From Mucilaginibacter myungsuensis (GTDB lineage: Bacteria > Bacteroidota > Bacteroidia > Sphingobacteriales > Sphingobacteriaceae), in assembly GCF_015222005.1 (NCBI RefSeq), contig NZ_JADFFL010000001.1, forward strand, positions 186,001-250,000: a DNA stretch of 64,000 nt, given 5' to 3'. The position numbers and the translations under genes were made by a program. The notes beneath the pieces were generated by a model. That model saw only the letters and a list, made by a program, of their open reading frames with translations. It ran no database searches and was not told where the DNA came from. Numbering within the stretch: the first letter of the stretch is position 1; every line of letters starts with the position of its first letter. This document shows, in pieces, positions 1 to 8,943 of this stretch.

Positions 1-970
1 ACAGCAAGAGGGTAACAAGAAAAAGGGCTTTACCGCCGACCAGACCTTGAGCCTGTTGCAAAATTTATATGAGGGTAAGTTAGTAACCTACCCGCGTACC
101 GGTAGCCGCTACATAGGCGATGACGTTTTTGCGCAGGTACCCGATCTGATAGCCAAACTTGGCGAGCACCCCGACTTTGGTAAGCATGCCGTTGCGCTGA
201 ATGGTGCAAAACTGAGCAAGCGTAGCGTGAACGCAAAAAAAGTAACAGACCACCACGCGATCTTAACTACAGGCGAAAAGCCCTGGCAGTTGACGCCCGA
301 CCAACAAGTCATATACGATCTGGTTGCCGGCCGCATGCTTGAAGCTTTTAATGGTGATTGTTTAAAAGAGATCACCAAGATCACCGTTGTATCAGGCAAT
401 CCATTCGTAGCCAGCGGCACGGTGATCCGCACTGCAGGTTGGCGTGCCGTGTTCAATGATGCCGATGACGAGAAAAAGGACGAAGAAAATGCGTCGTTAC
501 CTAAAGTTATTCAAGGCGAGGATCTGCCTATTGCAGATAAAAGTATCCTGGAAAAGCAAACTAAACCCAAACCTTTATACAACGAGGCTACCCTACTTAA
601 AGCCTTAGAGACCGCAGGCAAAGAGATAGAGGACGAAGAACTACGCGAGGCCATGAAAGCCGGCGGACTCGGTACACCAGCCACCCGGGCAGCCATTATA
701 GAGACCTTACTGATCAGAAAATATATTGGCCGCGAGAAGAAGAATCTGGTACCGACACCAACGGGCCTTGCCGTTTACGATGTGGTTAAACACCAGCTAA
801 TCGCCCAGGCCGAGCTGACCGGCAGTTGGGAAAAACGTTTAGAAGAGATACGTGGCGGCGCATCAGTAAGCCAGTTTCAAGACGAGATCAAGGCATATAC
901 CCGCGAGATAACCGGCGAGCTACTACGCTCAGGAAAAGGCGTTGTGTTACCCACCGCTACGCAGAAATAA
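1..970 (+). CDS. topB: DNA topoisomerase III, C-terminal part (5' truncated by window edge)
   Basis: This is the C-terminal portion of a type IA topoisomerase, which relaxes and decatenates DNA by cutting one strand through a tyrosine phosphodiester. The reading frame is open from the first bases, so the start lies outside the window. The segment LYEGKLVTYPRTGSRY holds the catalytic tyrosine (codon 89-91) in the TYPRT motif. Further on, the GLGTPATRA motif near 667-690 is typical of TopB/TopA. About 322 residues are visible and they end without zinc fingers, which fits topoisomerase III rather than TopA. The usual Asp or Cys after the arginine region is Gly here (TYPRTGSRY). The stop is only 4 bp from the convergent stop of the next gene. 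Confidence 0.93.
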   Translation, partial: QQEGNKKKGFTADQTLSLLQNLYEGKLVTYPRTGSRYIGDDVFAQVPDLIAKLGEHPDFGKHAVALNGAKLSKRSVNAKKVTDHHAILTTGEKPWQLTPDQQVIYDLVAGRMLEAFNGDCLKEITKITVVSGNPFVASGTVIRTAGWRAVFNDADDEKKDEENASLPKVIQGEDLPIADKSILEKQTKPKPLYNEATLLKALETAGKEIEDEELREAMKAGGLGTPATRAAIIETLLIRKYIGREKKNLVPTPTGLAVYDVVKHQLIAQAELTGSWEKRLEEIRGGASVSQFQDEIKAYTREITGELLRSGKGVVLPTATQK

Positions 971-974
971 CAGG

Positions 975-2528
975 TCACCATCCGTGGTACAGGTATAGCG
1001 CGCCATACGTCCAATTCTGTCCCTGGGTGCCGGGATAGTTAAAGCGGTCCATCATCAAGGCGATGTATTTGAACGGATAACCATCTGGTAATTGGATCAC
1101 ATTTGGCCAAATACGCGAGCCGGATGTTTCGCTCCATGGTGGCAGATCCATTTTTAATGTACCAACCTCTTTCAGGTCGGGATAGGTGTACACGAATAGC
1201 TTATTCTCGTTACTGCCTGAAAAGCAATACCTTTTATCGGCAATCATTTGAATAGATGTACCCGTCGAGTTATGTGTTACCGGTCCGGCTATTTGTTTAT
1301 AGCCACCATCCCAACGGTCCGACTCTAACATAATAGCTTTATAACCGTTCTGATTTTTACAGGCTAGCATCCGCCATTTTTTTGCTTTGGCATCATAGAT
1401 CATTTGCGGATCTTCCAGATCACCTACCATCTCGAACGTGCGGGCTTTCATCACCCCAAAGCCCCTGCGCGGGTCTTGCTTACTTTCAATGATCAGCAAT
1501 TGTTTCTTTTCCGTTTCGGGGTTAGCGTATGCACTGAAGCCTGTAGTAACCCCTCGCCACATTTTATCGGCACGATGGTAAAACAGATGCGACGCTACTT
1601 CGTTCCGAAGCAAGCCATCATTTCGGTCGAATACGATAATGCCTTCAAATTTAATGTCAAAGGCTGTTGGGGCCATACTAAACACACCTTGCAACGGATG
1701 CGGCAAACCGCGCCCCCGGATAGACATGGTGTACCATAAACGGCCCTGGTCTATCATCGGTTCGCCATCTTCGTAAGTGATAGGCCGTATATCCGCCAAG
1801 CCCATGCCAGCGCTTAGCGTGGCCTCGGCATTCGCTATTTTCAGACTACCGTTCTTAAGGCCAACAGATATATTGGTATGGAAGGTGTTGATATACTTTG
1901 TATCCCGAAGGTCGATAAACTTATTAAAGTCGGCCTGACCGATCACTTCAGGTAAGCTGTCTGTCTTATTATAGACCATTAACCCGCTACCTAACATCTG
2001 CAATATAATGCCTTTGCTTATCTTGTGTTTCTCGGCTGCGTTAACTGAGATGGATCGGTCAACAACTGCAGAATTATTCTTGCTGACTTTCAGTTTTACA
2101 GCGGTAACAAGGCCGTCTTTAAATTCCGTTACCACCAGCATACGTTCCCTCCCGGGAGAATCCAAAAACTCAAATCCAATATGGCCTTCGCCTGTAATGG
2201 CAGACAGATCAATGGCGTATGTTGCGAACGGATTGAAACCGCCCAACCAGATCGAAGACTCTGATGGTGCGGCTGAACTGATCGATAATTCGCTACCGGC
2301 CAAAGTAGCTTGAGCGGTCACACCTGCTCTGGCTTCGATAGGGTGCATTACCTGCAGACCTACCACGTTAGCAGGTTTAAACGATGCTAAAACTATCGAC
2401 TGTTCCTTGTCAAAGACTATGCGCTTTACCCCTTGCCGTACAAAATTGATCTTATCTGGCGTTTGTGCTTTGACCACAACGGCTGCAAAAAGCAATAAAC
2501 AGCAAAGTGACCGACTTAGAAATTTCAT
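975..2528 (-). CDS. secreted beta-propeller-like protein, putative glycosidase-superfamily member
   Basis: A 517-residue protein with a clear signal peptide (residues 1-22, ending VVKAQ). The N-terminal 200 residues look beta-rich. From about residue 250 on there are blade-like stretches such as DPQMIYDAKAKKWRML and SGSRIWPNVIQLPDGYPFKY, which resemble the five-bladed propellers of GH43/GH32-type enzymes. I do not recognise the exact family, and a full set of three acidic catalytic residues cannot be assigned by eye. A GH43 enzyme lies nearby on the same strand (3766-5274), with a transporter gene on the other strand between them. It is likely periplasmic or exported and linked to polysaccharide use. 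The function is an inference. The start ATG is followed at once by a good signal peptide. Confidence 0.6.
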   Translation of the reverse strand: MKFLSRSLCCLLLFAAVVVKAQTPDKINFVRQGVKRIVFDKEQSIVLASFKPANVVGLQVMHPIEARAGVTAQATLAGSELSISSAAPSESSIWLGGFNPFATYAIDLSAITGEGHIGFEFLDSPGRERMLVVTEFKDGLVTAVKLKVSKNNSAVVDRSISVNAAEKHKISKGIILQMLGSGLMVYNKTDSLPEVIGQADFNKFIDLRDTKYINTFHTNISVGLKNGSLKIANAEATLSAGMGLADIRPITYEDGEPMIDQGRLWYTMSIRGRGLPHPLQGVFSMAPTAFDIKFEGIIVFDRNDGLLRNEVASHLFYHRADKMWRGVTTGFSAYANPETEKKQLLIIESKQDPRRGFGVMKARTFEMVGDLEDPQMIYDAKAKKWRMLACKNQNGYKAIMLESDRWDGGYKQIAGPVTHNSTGTSIQMIADKRYCFSGSNENKLFVYTYPDLKEVGTLKMDLPPWSETSGSRIWPNVIQLPDGYPFKYIALMMDRFNYPGTQGQNWTYGALYLYHGW

Positions 2529-2632
2529 GCTGAAAGTTATAAAAATTGTTCCGGATAATGACCGTCGTCAAATATTCGCCGCGAATGCCTGGTAAATTGC
2601 AAACCGTAAGCCACATCTGCTGTTAAACCGCT

Positions 2633-3688
2633 ATGCCAATTCAACCCCGCCCCTATCTTAACCAGATCGCGCAGCTCATCTTTGTATTGATGGGTGCCAC
2701 TGCTATCTTATATTTTTCACAGTGTATCCTGGTGCCTATCCTATTCAGTTTGGTTCTGGCCCTGTTGCTGTTGCCACTATGCCGCAAGATCGAGTCCATA
2801 GGTTCGCCTAAAGCTTTGGCAGCCACAATCGGTATTTTGTTATTGATAACCGTATTTGCCGTCATCTTTTTTGTATTATATTGGCAACTGAGCCAGCTGA
2901 TACAAGATAGCGGACAAATGAGGGATAAGATAGATGCGTTGATCAAGCAGGTACAGCAGAACATCGACCAAAAATTCGGCCTCCCTCCGCGCGAGCAGAA
3001 AAAGATCATTGAACAAAGCAATGGCAACGTAATGTCGTCTGTAAGTGGTGTGTTCGGTGGCTTGTTTGGCATATTAGTGGACATCATATTGGTACTGGTT
3101 TATATATTCTTACTATTAGTATTCCGTAGCCATTTGCTTACAGGATTATTAAAAGCTGTACCTGATACCCAGCGCGAAAACGTCCGCAAGATAAGCCGCG
3201 AAGCAGCGGGGGTATCGCAACAATATCTACTCGGTTTGGCTATGATGATCGGTTGTTTGTGGGTGATGTATGGTATCGGTTTCTCGCTCATTGGGGTTAA
3301 GTATGCCATCTTCTTTGCCGTGCTTTGCGGCACGCTGGAACTGATACCATTTATAGGCAATTTAACGGGGACTATACTTACTGTTGGCATCAGCCTGGTG
3401 CAAGGTGCCAGCCTTGGACAGGTGGGTGGTATAGTGGGTATCTATGCTGTGGTGCAATTCACCCAAAGCTACATGTTAGAGCCAATGATCGTTGGTCGTC
3501 AGGTCAATCTAAATCCGCTAACAACTATTCTTTGCATCGTTGTTTTTGAAGCCATATGGGGCGTTCCGGGGATGGTGCTGGCCGTGCCTCTAACAGGTAT
3601 GTTCAAGATCGCCTGCGATCATTTTGAGCAATTAAAACCCTACGGATTTTTGTTAGGCGAAGTGCCGAAAACAAAGAAAGCGAAATGA
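2633..3688 (+). CDS. AI-2E / PerM family membrane transporter
   Basis: A 351-residue integral membrane protein of the AI-2E transporter (PerM/TqsA) family. Paired hydrophobic segments lie at about 12-80, then a charged soluble stretch (about 85-135, DKIDALIKQVQQNID), then further membrane segments to about 335. Family-type features are the LLVFRSHLLTGLLKAVPD region, ELIPFIGNLTG and the EPMIVGRQVNLNPL motif. Members export small molecules or act as Na+/H+ antiporters. The substrate cannot be told from sequence, and no Lux system is visible nearby. It is transcribed alone, divergent from the propeller-like gene. Confidence 0.88.
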   Translation: MPIQPRPYLNQIAQLIFVLMGATAILYFSQCILVPILFSLVLALLLLPLCRKIESIGSPKALAATIGILLLITVFAVIFFVLYWQLSQLIQDSGQMRDKIDALIKQVQQNIDQKFGLPPREQKKIIEQSNGNVMSSVSGVFGGLFGILVDIILVLVYIFLLLVFRSHLLTGLLKAVPDTQRENVRKISREAAGVSQQYLLGLAMMIGCLWVMYGIGFSLIGVKYAIFFAVLCGTLELIPFIGNLTGTILTVGISLVQGASLGQVGGIVGIYAVVQFTQSYMLEPMIVGRQVNLNPLTTILCIVVFEAIWGVPGMVLAVPLTGMFKIACDHFEQLKPYGFLLGEVPKTKKAK

Positions 3689-3765
3689 TCATCCAGCTCC
3701 ACTAAAATATAAAAATATAGCCACCCTCACTTTAATATGAAGGTGTCTACAATCCAGCTTTTACA

Positions 3766-5274
3766 TTAACGGTTTACGATACTGAAACTCGTAAACTGAG
3801 CATTCAGATCGCTGCTGCCTTTAAAGTGCAGTCCCGGGCGTGGGCTTCGGTCCCATTGTGGTAAGCGATTAGCCCTTAATTGTGTTTGGCTTGTAAGAGC
3901 CTTCCAATCCTCTTTACCTTGTTTGTAAAAGAACGTGCAGGTACGGTCGGCAGCCAGCTCCATTTTCAATTGTACTGGTTGCTTGGCGTTAACAGCACTT
4001 TGAGCAAGACTGGTGTATTTATTGTCGGTCACTTGCCATAACACTACCTGATCGTTCTCTGTGCCTATACCGATAGCCATATTGGCATCCCCGTAAAACG
4101 AAAGACCTTTTAGTGCAGCGTTATGGTTAAGCACGGTCGCGGTCATCACAAAGCTTCCGGATGCAGGCCTATCCGTTAAAACTATTCCAGTGTTATTCTT
4201 TTCGGTCACCGTTCCCGAAAGCGTTAGTACGCCTTTTGCTTGTTTTACGCTTGGAGTAGAGTTACGCATATCCCACTGCCAGTTACGGCCGACAGCCTTG
4301 GCTTTAAAATTATCCATGGTGTTAGGTATAGCGCCGCCGAATATTTGCTGGGTCTTAAACACCGGCCAGCCGCCTTTTTCGGGCCAGGTCAATTCAGATA
4401 CCAATCCCTGGCGACCGGTGATATTTGTACTTTGCTTGTTGTAAGCATGGTGTAAGTACATATCGCGGTCGTCCGGTCCTTTTACAAAGGTACCGTGGCC
4501 CATGCATTTCCATTTATCGTTCTCGAACAAAATAGGGTTATTACCATATATCTCGTACGGACCGGCAAAGGTTTTAGCGCGGGCAACCCTAACATTGTAG
4601 CTGCAACCCGTACCACAGCAACCACCTGCCGAATAGAACAGATAGAAATAACCATCTCTTTTTAAGAAGCTTTGACCCTCCATCCCTTTCTTTTGATCGT
4701 CTTTTAAAAGCGAGAACGGTTCACCTTCAGTTTTTAATCCGTCAGCTGACAGTTTGTAAGCCAATAATTCGATCGGGCGGTTGTCCAACCCGTAAGCTTT
4801 AAAGGTGATGTAACGCTGGCCGTTATCTTCAACAATGAATGCGTCGATAGCTTCTTTACCATAAGCGATCATTACACCATGATCTTTAAAATCTTTATCG
4901 GGAAATTTAGAACTGGCCACACCTATGAATGAGGTATTGTCGGACTTGCGGCGAGCGGTGTAGTAAATAAAGTAAGTATCGCCGATCTTATAATACTCAG
5001 GTGCCCAGAAGGATCCCATGGCCCAATCAGGCATTTTATCGAACACGTAACCCGACTGTTTCCAATTCTTCAGGTCGGTAGACTTGAAGATAGGAAAATG
5101 TGGCGCCCATTCAGATGACGTGCCGGTAGCGTAATACGTATCGTTGACCTTGATGATAGAAGGGTCGGCAAAATCACCGGGGATGACCGCGCCGTCATTG
5201 ATCTGCGCGTACAATACGGCCGGAAAGATCAGTGTTATAACAAAAAAAAGAAATTTGATAACAGTTGTTCTCAT
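3766..5274 (-). CDS. secreted glycoside hydrolase family 43 with C-terminal beta-sandwich
   Basis: A 502-residue GH43 enzyme with a signal peptide (1-23). The five-bladed propeller spans about 30-320 and shows the GH43 triad: general base Asp37 in FADPSI, pKa-modulating Asp144 in EAIDAFIVED and general acid Glu199 in GMEGQSF. A concanavalin-like beta-sandwich fills about 330-500, as in xylosidase/arabinofuranosidase-type members. It should act in the periplasm or outside the cell on alpha-L-arabinosyl or beta-D-xylosyl linkages, or on a related linkage; the subfamily cannot be fixed by eye. A Cys-rich loop (GGCCGTGC, about 217-224) is unusual and could form disulfides. It is flanked by another secreted polysaccharide-type protein and a GH110 enzyme. 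Confidence 0.9.
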   Translation of the reverse strand: MRTTVIKFLFFVITLIFPAVLYAQINDGAVIPGDFADPSIIKVNDTYYATGTSSEWAPHFPIFKSTDLKNWKQSGYVFDKMPDWAMGSFWAPEYYKIGDTYFIYYTARRKSDNTSFIGVASSKFPDKDFKDHGVMIAYGKEAIDAFIVEDNGQRYITFKAYGLDNRPIELLAYKLSADGLKTEGEPFSLLKDDQKKGMEGQSFLKRDGYFYLFYSAGGCCGTGCSYNVRVARAKTFAGPYEIYGNNPILFENDKWKCMGHGTFVKGPDDRDMYLHHAYNKQSTNITGRQGLVSELTWPEKGGWPVFKTQQIFGGAIPNTMDNFKAKAVGRNWQWDMRNSTPSVKQAKGVLTLSGTVTEKNNTGIVLTDRPASGSFVMTATVLNHNAALKGLSFYGDANMAIGIGTENDQVVLWQVTDNKYTSLAQSAVNAKQPVQLKMELAADRTCTFFYKQGKEDWKALTSQTQLRANRLPQWDRSPRPGLHFKGSSDLNAQFTSFSIVNR

Positions 5275-5373
5275 AAAAAAGGATGGTTCAAAAGGCTAAT
5301 TAGCTTATCCTCAAATAAACACATCTTTTGCCACTTAACCAACCCTTACGCAATATTAACTAAACTTGATGGC

Positions 5374-5661
5374 TCAACTCTCGTGCGTTAATTCCGCCCT
5401 TTCTTTAGCCAGCATTTCCAGCTCGCGATCGGTACATTCCCAAACCGCTTTCAGGCCATCGGTAACTCCTGTACGGCGAAAGATAAAATAAAGCGTATCA
5501 GCCTCGGCGTACACATGGCGATAACAAAAGTTACCCTGCTCCCGCCCTACCGATAGTACCAAAATTTCGGCCGGGACATCCTGAGGCAAAGGCAAGGCGG
5601 CAAGCGCTGCATGGAAACAATCTATCCTTTCGCTCATCAGGCGGCTGTAGTTCATCATCAT
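5374..5661 (-). CDS. hypothetical protein
   Basis: A small protein of about 95 residues when started at the ATG triplet at 5653-5661. The frame stays open further upstream to a TTG, but that N-terminal extension reads like non-coding sequence. The C-terminal half (residues about 30-95: EILVLSVGREQGNFCYRHVY and the charged helix RELEMLAKERAEL) has a normal amino-acid balance. No signal peptide or known motif was recognised. It lies alone between GH43 and GH110 with no operon partner. It could be a real small cytosolic protein or a chance frame. Confidence 0.45.
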   Translation of the reverse strand: MMMNYSRLMSERIDCFHAALAALPLPQDVPAEILVLSVGREQGNFCYRHVYAEADTLYFIFRRTGVTDGLKAVWECTDRELEMLAKERAELTHES

Positions 5662-5877
5662 ATGTAAAACTGTATTACAGGTAATTGGTACGACTAAAAG
5701 GAAATCGGCAACAGAAAGTTTGCTGTGGCTTATAAATATTTTGCCGGCAATGCATCGTGGCAAACATCCATGTCAAGATCATGAAACAGTTTGCCAACTT
5801 TGTATAGTGATGTTGCCGGCTTATCTGCGTAATTTGGCTATTGTCGGCTTCTTCAGGCCGATGTTATCGAGATTTAA

Positions 5878-7707
5878 ATGAGATACAGACCAATATTGTT
5901 GCTTTGTTGTTTGATGGTACTTATCAATTTAAGATCAATAGCATCGATAGACCATTTGGTAGCCAACGAACGAACCGCATCTCCGGGGTACACAACTTAT
6001 TACATTGACCCTCAAAACGGCAACGATAACAATACCGGCAAAACTAAAGCCAAGGCGTGGAAAAGCTTCGCGCCCTCAAACAAACTGATATTTACGGCAA
6101 GCGACAAATTGGTGATCCTTTCTCCCGGCCGGTTCAACAATTCTTTAATGCTGATAGCCAAGGGTAGTGTGAAAGAACCTTTCCGTGTCACATTCGCTCC
6201 CGGCAAGTATGATCTCTATGATACGGACGCGTACACGACCAAACTGCATATCACCAACACTAATGACGTGCCCGATGGCCTGAAAGCGATCGCGATCGGT
6301 ATTTCATCGTCAAAAAACATCATCATTGACGGCACCGGCGCAAAGCTGTTGATGCATGGAAAGATGATAGAAACCTTCGTTGACCATAGCGAAAATGTCA
6401 GCATAACGGGGCTTAGTTATGATTATAACACCCCTACCGAGTCGGAATGTAAAGTAACTGAACTAACAGACAAATATGCCGATCTGCAAGTACATAAAGA
6501 TTCTCATTACGATATAGTAGACAGCAATCTGTTTTGGAAAGGCGACGGTTGGCGTTACGCCAGCAGTTGGTACTGGCAAGAGTTTGATCCGGCGACCAGT
6601 TTCGTCACACGGACAGGTTTGAATTTAGCGAAGGGCAAATTTGTCGACCTTGGCACCCAGCATATCCGGGTTTATTTAGCCGGCAATTTGGGGTTAAAGA
6701 AAGGCTTCATTTACCAGACCCGCGACGTCACCCGCGACTGTGCGGGTTTCTTTTTACAACGCAGCAAGAACATCTCTTTAAGAAACATCCGGATCTATTA
6801 CATGCACGGCATGGGTGTGGTGAGCCAATATTGCGAGAATTTGAGTTTGGACGGCGTAGTTGTTAAACCCGACGAAGCATCGGGCCGAACGTGCGCTGCC
6901 TGGGCAGATATTTTGCATTTTGCGGGCTGCAGGGGTAAGATCGAGGTGAAAAATAGTTACCTATCAGCTGCTAATGATGATGCATTAAATGTTCACGGGA
7001 TACACTTACGCATTATGGAGCAACCCGCCCCTAACCAGATCAAAGTGCGTTTTATGCACGGCCAAACTTATGGCTTTAATGCTTACGCTCCTGGCGACAG
7101 CATCGAACTCATCCACGGTAACAGTTTGCTGGCATTTGGCAACAACGTGGTAACGGGCTCGCAAATGCTTAATGACAAAGAGATCTTGTTGACGTTAAAA
7201 AAGCCTATTACCACCGCGCTACAAAAAGACGACGCGGTGGAGAATATCACTTGGACACCATCTCTGAATTTTCATCACAATACCATCACCGCTATCCCTA
7301 CCCGTGGTGCGTTGGTGACCACACGACGCAAAGTACTGATCGAACATAACAAGTTTATCCGCACATCATCGCAAGCGATATTGGTAGAAGATGATGCCGA
7401 AGGTTGGTTTGAGTCAGGCATGGTGAAGGATATGACCATGCGCAACAATAGCTTTGTAGATTGCGGCGAACCGGCGATCAGTATCCACCCCGAGAACAAG
7501 ATTTACAATGGCCCGGTACATCAAAACATTCGCATCAGCGGGAATATTTTTTTACTGCGCGATGGTGAGGCTTTGGCCGCCAAAAGTACAAAGGGAATTA
7601 GTTTTAAAAATAACACTATTAAGCGAGCTAAAAGCGATAAACGGTTGATCTCTTTTGAAAATTGTTTTCAGGTAGATACCCTGACCAACAAGATATCGAT
7701 ACGTTAA
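5878..7707 (+). CDS. secreted GH110-type alpha-1,3-galactosidase
   Basis: A 609-residue right-handed beta-helix protein with an N-terminal signal segment (1-23). The core matches GH110, the alpha-1,3-galactosidases that remove terminal alpha-galactose from blood-group-B and linear alpha-Gal epitopes or from carrageenan-type chains. Asp344 sits in WADILHF, followed by GCRG (350-353), AANDDALNVHG (364-374) with the Asp367-Asp368 pair, and beta-helix repeats such as NISLRNIRIYYM. The 23-residue spacing between Asp344 and the Asp pair is the spacing I recall for the catalytic aspartates of characterised GH110 enzymes. The N-terminus (YIDPQNGNDNNTG) is a pectate-lyase-like cap not seen in every member. 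The stop overlaps the convergent neighbour by 4 bp. Substrate is inferred. Confidence 0.78.
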   Translation: MRYRPILLLCCLMVLINLRSIASIDHLVANERTASPGYTTYYIDPQNGNDNNTGKTKAKAWKSFAPSNKLIFTASDKLVILSPGRFNNSLMLIAKGSVKEPFRVTFAPGKYDLYDTDAYTTKLHITNTNDVPDGLKAIAIGISSSKNIIIDGTGAKLLMHGKMIETFVDHSENVSITGLSYDYNTPTESECKVTELTDKYADLQVHKDSHYDIVDSNLFWKGDGWRYASSWYWQEFDPATSFVTRTGLNLAKGKFVDLGTQHIRVYLAGNLGLKKGFIYQTRDVTRDCAGFFLQRSKNISLRNIRIYYMHGMGVVSQYCENLSLDGVVVKPDEASGRTCAAWADILHFAGCRGKIEVKNSYLSAANDDALNVHGIHLRIMEQPAPNQIKVRFMHGQTYGFNAYAPGDSIELIHGNSLLAFGNNVVTGSQMLNDKEILLTLKKPITTALQKDDAVENITWTPSLNFHHNTITAIPTRGALVTTRRKVLIEHNKFIRTSSQAILVEDDAEGWFESGMVKDMTMRNNSFVDCGEPAISIHPENKIYNGPVHQNIRISGNIFLLRDGEALAAKSTKGISFKNNTIKRAKSDKRLISFENCFQVDTLTNKISIR

Positions 7708-8444
7708 AACTGATACCCGATCTTAATATTGACGGGCACACTTATCCCCCAAGTGTTACCTTCTTTATTAGCCATCTCATAAACATTGGGGTGGCGAGAC
7801 TTTGCTTCGCCATCGTTAGGGTTAGCTATGCCAGATCGGGATACCATCCGGTATTTAACACCAAGTCCGGCGGTTATGTCGAGGATAAAGTTCTTCAGTG
7901 GGATCTGCCAACCATATTTGGTATTAAAAGCTAAAGTTTGTTTATCTACCTCGTAGCGGTCGGTATAATTAACATCGTAGTAATTGCCATATTTGACTTT
8001 TTGCACGGTAGCTGTATCGTACCCAAAAGTACCATTATAACCATAATCAGCTTTCAATAGCACAAATTCGAAAGCCAGGTATGTAGCTTTTCTTTTACCA
8101 CGTTCCATAAAATATTTCTGCTCTATGGATAAACGGTTGCCGCGATAGTTAATGAACGGGGTTTGGCGGATCAGGTCTTTCATATACCCGACCGATATTT
8201 GGGTAGACCAGTTTTCGGCATAGAAACGCTCGTAACCTAACTCAACCCCGGGATTCACAGGGTCGGCAATACGGATAGGCGACCATTTGATCTGGCTATT
8301 TTTTAATTCGGCAGGTTCCAGTTTTACACGCCGTTGCTCAAACAAAGCATTACGCTCGGCTACCGATCGTTTTTGTGCAAATAAAAATTTCGCCTGTCCT
8401 AATAATATCAGGGAAAGGAATAAGATCTTGGTATAAGGTTTCAT
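7704..8444 (-). CDS. outer-membrane beta-barrel protein, unknown function
   Basis: A 246-residue protein with a signal peptide (1-23, ending FLFAQ). From about residue 60 it shows alternating aromatic strands (VELGYERFY, WSTQISVGYM, YLAFEFVLLKADYGY, NTKYGWQIP) and ends in an aromatic C-terminus (IKIGYQF) typical of outer-membrane barrels. About 8-10 strands would fit. It resembles the DUF3575-like or small OMP-beta-barrel proteins common in Bacteroidota. No substrate can be assigned. It is convergent with the GH110 gene, with a 4-bp overlap at the stops. Confidence 0.75.
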   Translation of the reverse strand: MKPYTKILFLSLILLGQAKFLFAQKRSVAERNALFEQRRVKLEPAELKNSQIKWSPIRIADPVNPGVELGYERFYAENWSTQISVGYMKDLIRQTPFINYRGNRLSIEQKYFMERGKRKATYLAFEFVLLKADYGYNGTFGYDTATVQKVKYGNYYDVNYTDRYEVDKQTLAFNTKYGWQIPLKNFILDITAGLGVKYRMVSRSGIANPNDGEAKSRHPNVYEMANKEGNTWGISVPVNIKIGYQF

Positions 8445-8481
8445 AGATAGGCAGTAAATACGGCGGCCGGGGCCTCCGGGT

Positions 8482-8823
8482 TTACTTTACTACCAACGCT
8501 TCGCCCTCAAAAATTATCCCGGCCCAACCGTGTTGCATAAATTGACGAATATTTTGATGATCGGTGCCATCCGGGGTATCTAACACCGACTGATAGTGCT
8601 CGGCAAAAAGTTGCAGGGTATCATCCTGATCCAGATCCTTTAATTGCGCGAACGCGAAAACCCTTGCACTGCCTTGGTTTTGGGTAGCTTCGTTACGGGT
8701 ATCACCATTTTTAAAGGCCGTTGGGTGGTGCTGATAATTATGGTCTATAAAGGCTATTACGTCTTTAAAGCTTATACTTTTAATTTTAAGATCCTTCAGC
8801 AGGGCATCCAGTTGTTCTTTCAT
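8482..8823 (-). CDS. HopJ type III effector family protein
   Basis: A 113-residue protein matching the HopJ family: an N-terminal helix (LDALLKDLKIKSISFKDVI), IDHNYQHHPTAFKNGD, QNQGSARVFAFAQLKDL and a C-terminal HGWAGIIFEGEAL. The family is named after a Pseudomonas effector, but it is widespread in bacteria without type III secretion, where it is a small cytosolic protein of unknown role. No secretion signal is visible. The gene stands alone, separated from the upstream GH76 gene by a terminator hairpin. Confidence 0.88.
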   Translation of the reverse strand: MKEQLDALLKDLKIKSISFKDVIAFIDHNYQHHPTAFKNGDTRNEATQNQGSARVFAFAQLKDLDQDDTLQLFAEHYQSVLDTPDGTDHQNIRQFMQHGWAGIIFEGEALVVK

Positions 8824-8895
8824 AGCAGATGGAGGTATATTTGATTATCACAAAGCTACGATTGTATCGCAATTTTGCATCGTTCATTAACTAAA

Positions 8896-8924
8896 AAAGC
8901 CGCTGTACATGGTACAACGGCTTT
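8896..8924 (-). terminator. rho-independent terminator of the GH76 gene
   Basis: A 13-bp stem (8896-8908 with 8912-8924, one G-T type mismatch) with a 3-nt loop. On the minus strand it is followed by a run of six T. It sits 20 bp past the GH76 stop. Confidence 0.85.
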
Positions 8925-8943
8925 ATATAATGGTAATACAAAT

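Noticed and set aside
1404..1739. Open plus-strand frame inside the propeller-like gene
   Set aside because: It is antisense to a gene with a clear signal peptide and blade motifs. Its own translation has no recognisable features.
8482..8823. True type III secretion effector
   Set aside because: The HopJ name is historical. There are no secretion genes in the window and the family occurs in many bacteria without type III secretion.
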